Part shown: in pieces, positions 42,138-42,515 of the stretch
How positions within the stretch are numbered: the first letter of the stretch is position 1
Layout: every line of letters begins with the position of its first letter
DNA from: Candidatus Gastranaerophilales bacterium
GTDB taxonomy: Bacteria; Cyanobacteriota; Vampirovibrionia; Gastranaerophilales; Gastranaerophilaceae
NCBI GenBank assembly: GCA_944322625.1
Contig: CALUPN010000007.1
Location: 1-42,515 of the forward strand
DNA: 42,515 nucleotides
Reading direction: 5' to 3'
Made by a program: the position numbers and the translations under genes
Notes under the pieces: generated by a model
Databases searched by the model: none
Seen by the model: only the letters and a program-made list of their open reading frames with translations
What the model was told of the DNA's origin: nothing

Positions 42138-42283
42138 ACTTCCTCCAAGATATAAGTTTATATCAAATATTATATCAAATCTTTTAATTTTAAAAAATAT
42201 TTCTTAATATTTCGTGACAATTATCCGTTATTCAAGAGTTAATGCAGATTTTTGTTGTTCACTTTTTAGGGTACACTTCAGAG

Positions 42284-42370
42284 CCTCCCTCAAAAGGGAG
42301 GGAGCTTAGCGCACGCTGAACGTACAACACCCCTTCCCTTGAGGGAAGGTCAGGATGAGTGCCAGTTCGT
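42284..42370 (-). repeat. GC-rich palindromic repeat, copy near the window end
   Basis: Two hairpins (CCCTCCCT/AGGGAGGG and CCCTTCCCTT/AAGGG) joined by a linker with GCGCACGCTGAACGTAC, then a CTTACGAACTGGCACTCAT end on the minus strand. Bases 42284-42360 are identical to 42439-42515. The 42138-42283 stretch holds only AT-rich promoter DNA of the ligase gene. Confidence 0.88.
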
Positions 42371-42423
42371 AAGGATAAAGATTTAGAGCAATGTAATTTC
42401 TTATCAACTTTTAAACATCAATT

Positions 42424-42515
42424 AGCACCCACCCCAGCCCTCCCTCAAAAGGGAGGGAGCTTAGCGCACGCTGAACGTACAACACCCCTTCCCTTGAGGG
42501 AAGGTCAGGATGAGT
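42424..42515 (-). repeat. GC-rich palindromic repeat, second tandem copy, cut by the window edge
   Basis: Contains the GCACCCACCCCAGCC end missing from the copy at 42284 and both hairpins. It is a 77-bp exact direct repeat of that copy, 155 bases away start to start. It runs off the window. Confidence 0.88.

Overview
The window is AT-rich chromosomal DNA from a bacterium that builds type IV-type pilins and exports surface polysaccharide. The prepilin leader FTLAEVLITLAIIGVVA at 184-849, the very short intergenic spaces and the abundance of radical SAM proteins resemble gut Gastranaerophilales (Vampirovibrionia, 'Melainabacteria'). That placement comes from protein resemblance only and is moderately confident.

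Layout. (1) 1-3645, left chromosomal flank: a pilin-like protein, a DUF559 nuclease gene bracketed by inverted GC-rich palindromic repeats, an unknown protein, and an ECF sigma/anti-sigma pair. (2) 3737-31974, a genomic island of about 28 kb bounded by copies of the first 18 bases of a tRNA-Val gene. The intact tRNA-Val(UAC) lies at its right edge (31975-32050), preceded by two 130-bp tandem units that each begin with the same tRNA fragment. The island's left end carries phage- or plasmid-like genes: a DUF4143 ATPase, a phage-type adenine methyltransferase, small unknown proteins and a ribbon-helix-helix regulator. Its centre is a single run of 17 minus-strand genes (28980 down to 7648). Its right end carries iteron-like repeats and two apparently chimeric genes, one joining a replication-initiator-like N-terminus to a tyrosine-recombinase C-terminus, the other joining an integrase arm-type N-terminus to a DnaB-like helicase C-terminus, plus a 5'-truncated XRE regulator. 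(3) 32098-42515, right flank: a catalytic-domain-only tyrosine recombinase, a DHA2 MFS exporter, dxs, a cupin, a radical SAM/SPASM protein, a four-gene acyl-CoA ligase-metX-metW-uracil-DNA glycosylase run, and two copies of the GC-rich repeat at the window edge.

How the genes fit together. The 17-gene run looks like a complete Wzx/Wzy-dependent polysaccharide locus: a polyprenyl-phosphate sugar-phosphate transferase starts the repeat unit, GT2 and GT4 enzymes extend it, a pyruvyl transferase and perhaps the MenD-like/SDR pair decorate it, Wzx flips it, Wzy polymerises it, a Wzz-like protein sets its length, and a large SLBB protein exports it. Upstream in the same run is a cassette of two DUF2229/HgdB-like Fe-S proteins, a PHP hydrolase and a radical SAM enzyme. 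Downstream is a radical SAM-PAP2-diacylglycerol-kinase module that suggests lipid work. The locus therefore appears to be cargo of a tRNA-targeting integrative element.

The observations most worth a second look are the tRNA-nested island with its 130-bp mini-units, the pair of reciprocal gene chimeras beside iterons, the palindrome-bracketed DUF559 gene, the palindromic element inserted in frame in the pyruvyl transferase gene, and the Fe-S cassette of unknown function. All assignments come from reading the sequence; no search was run.
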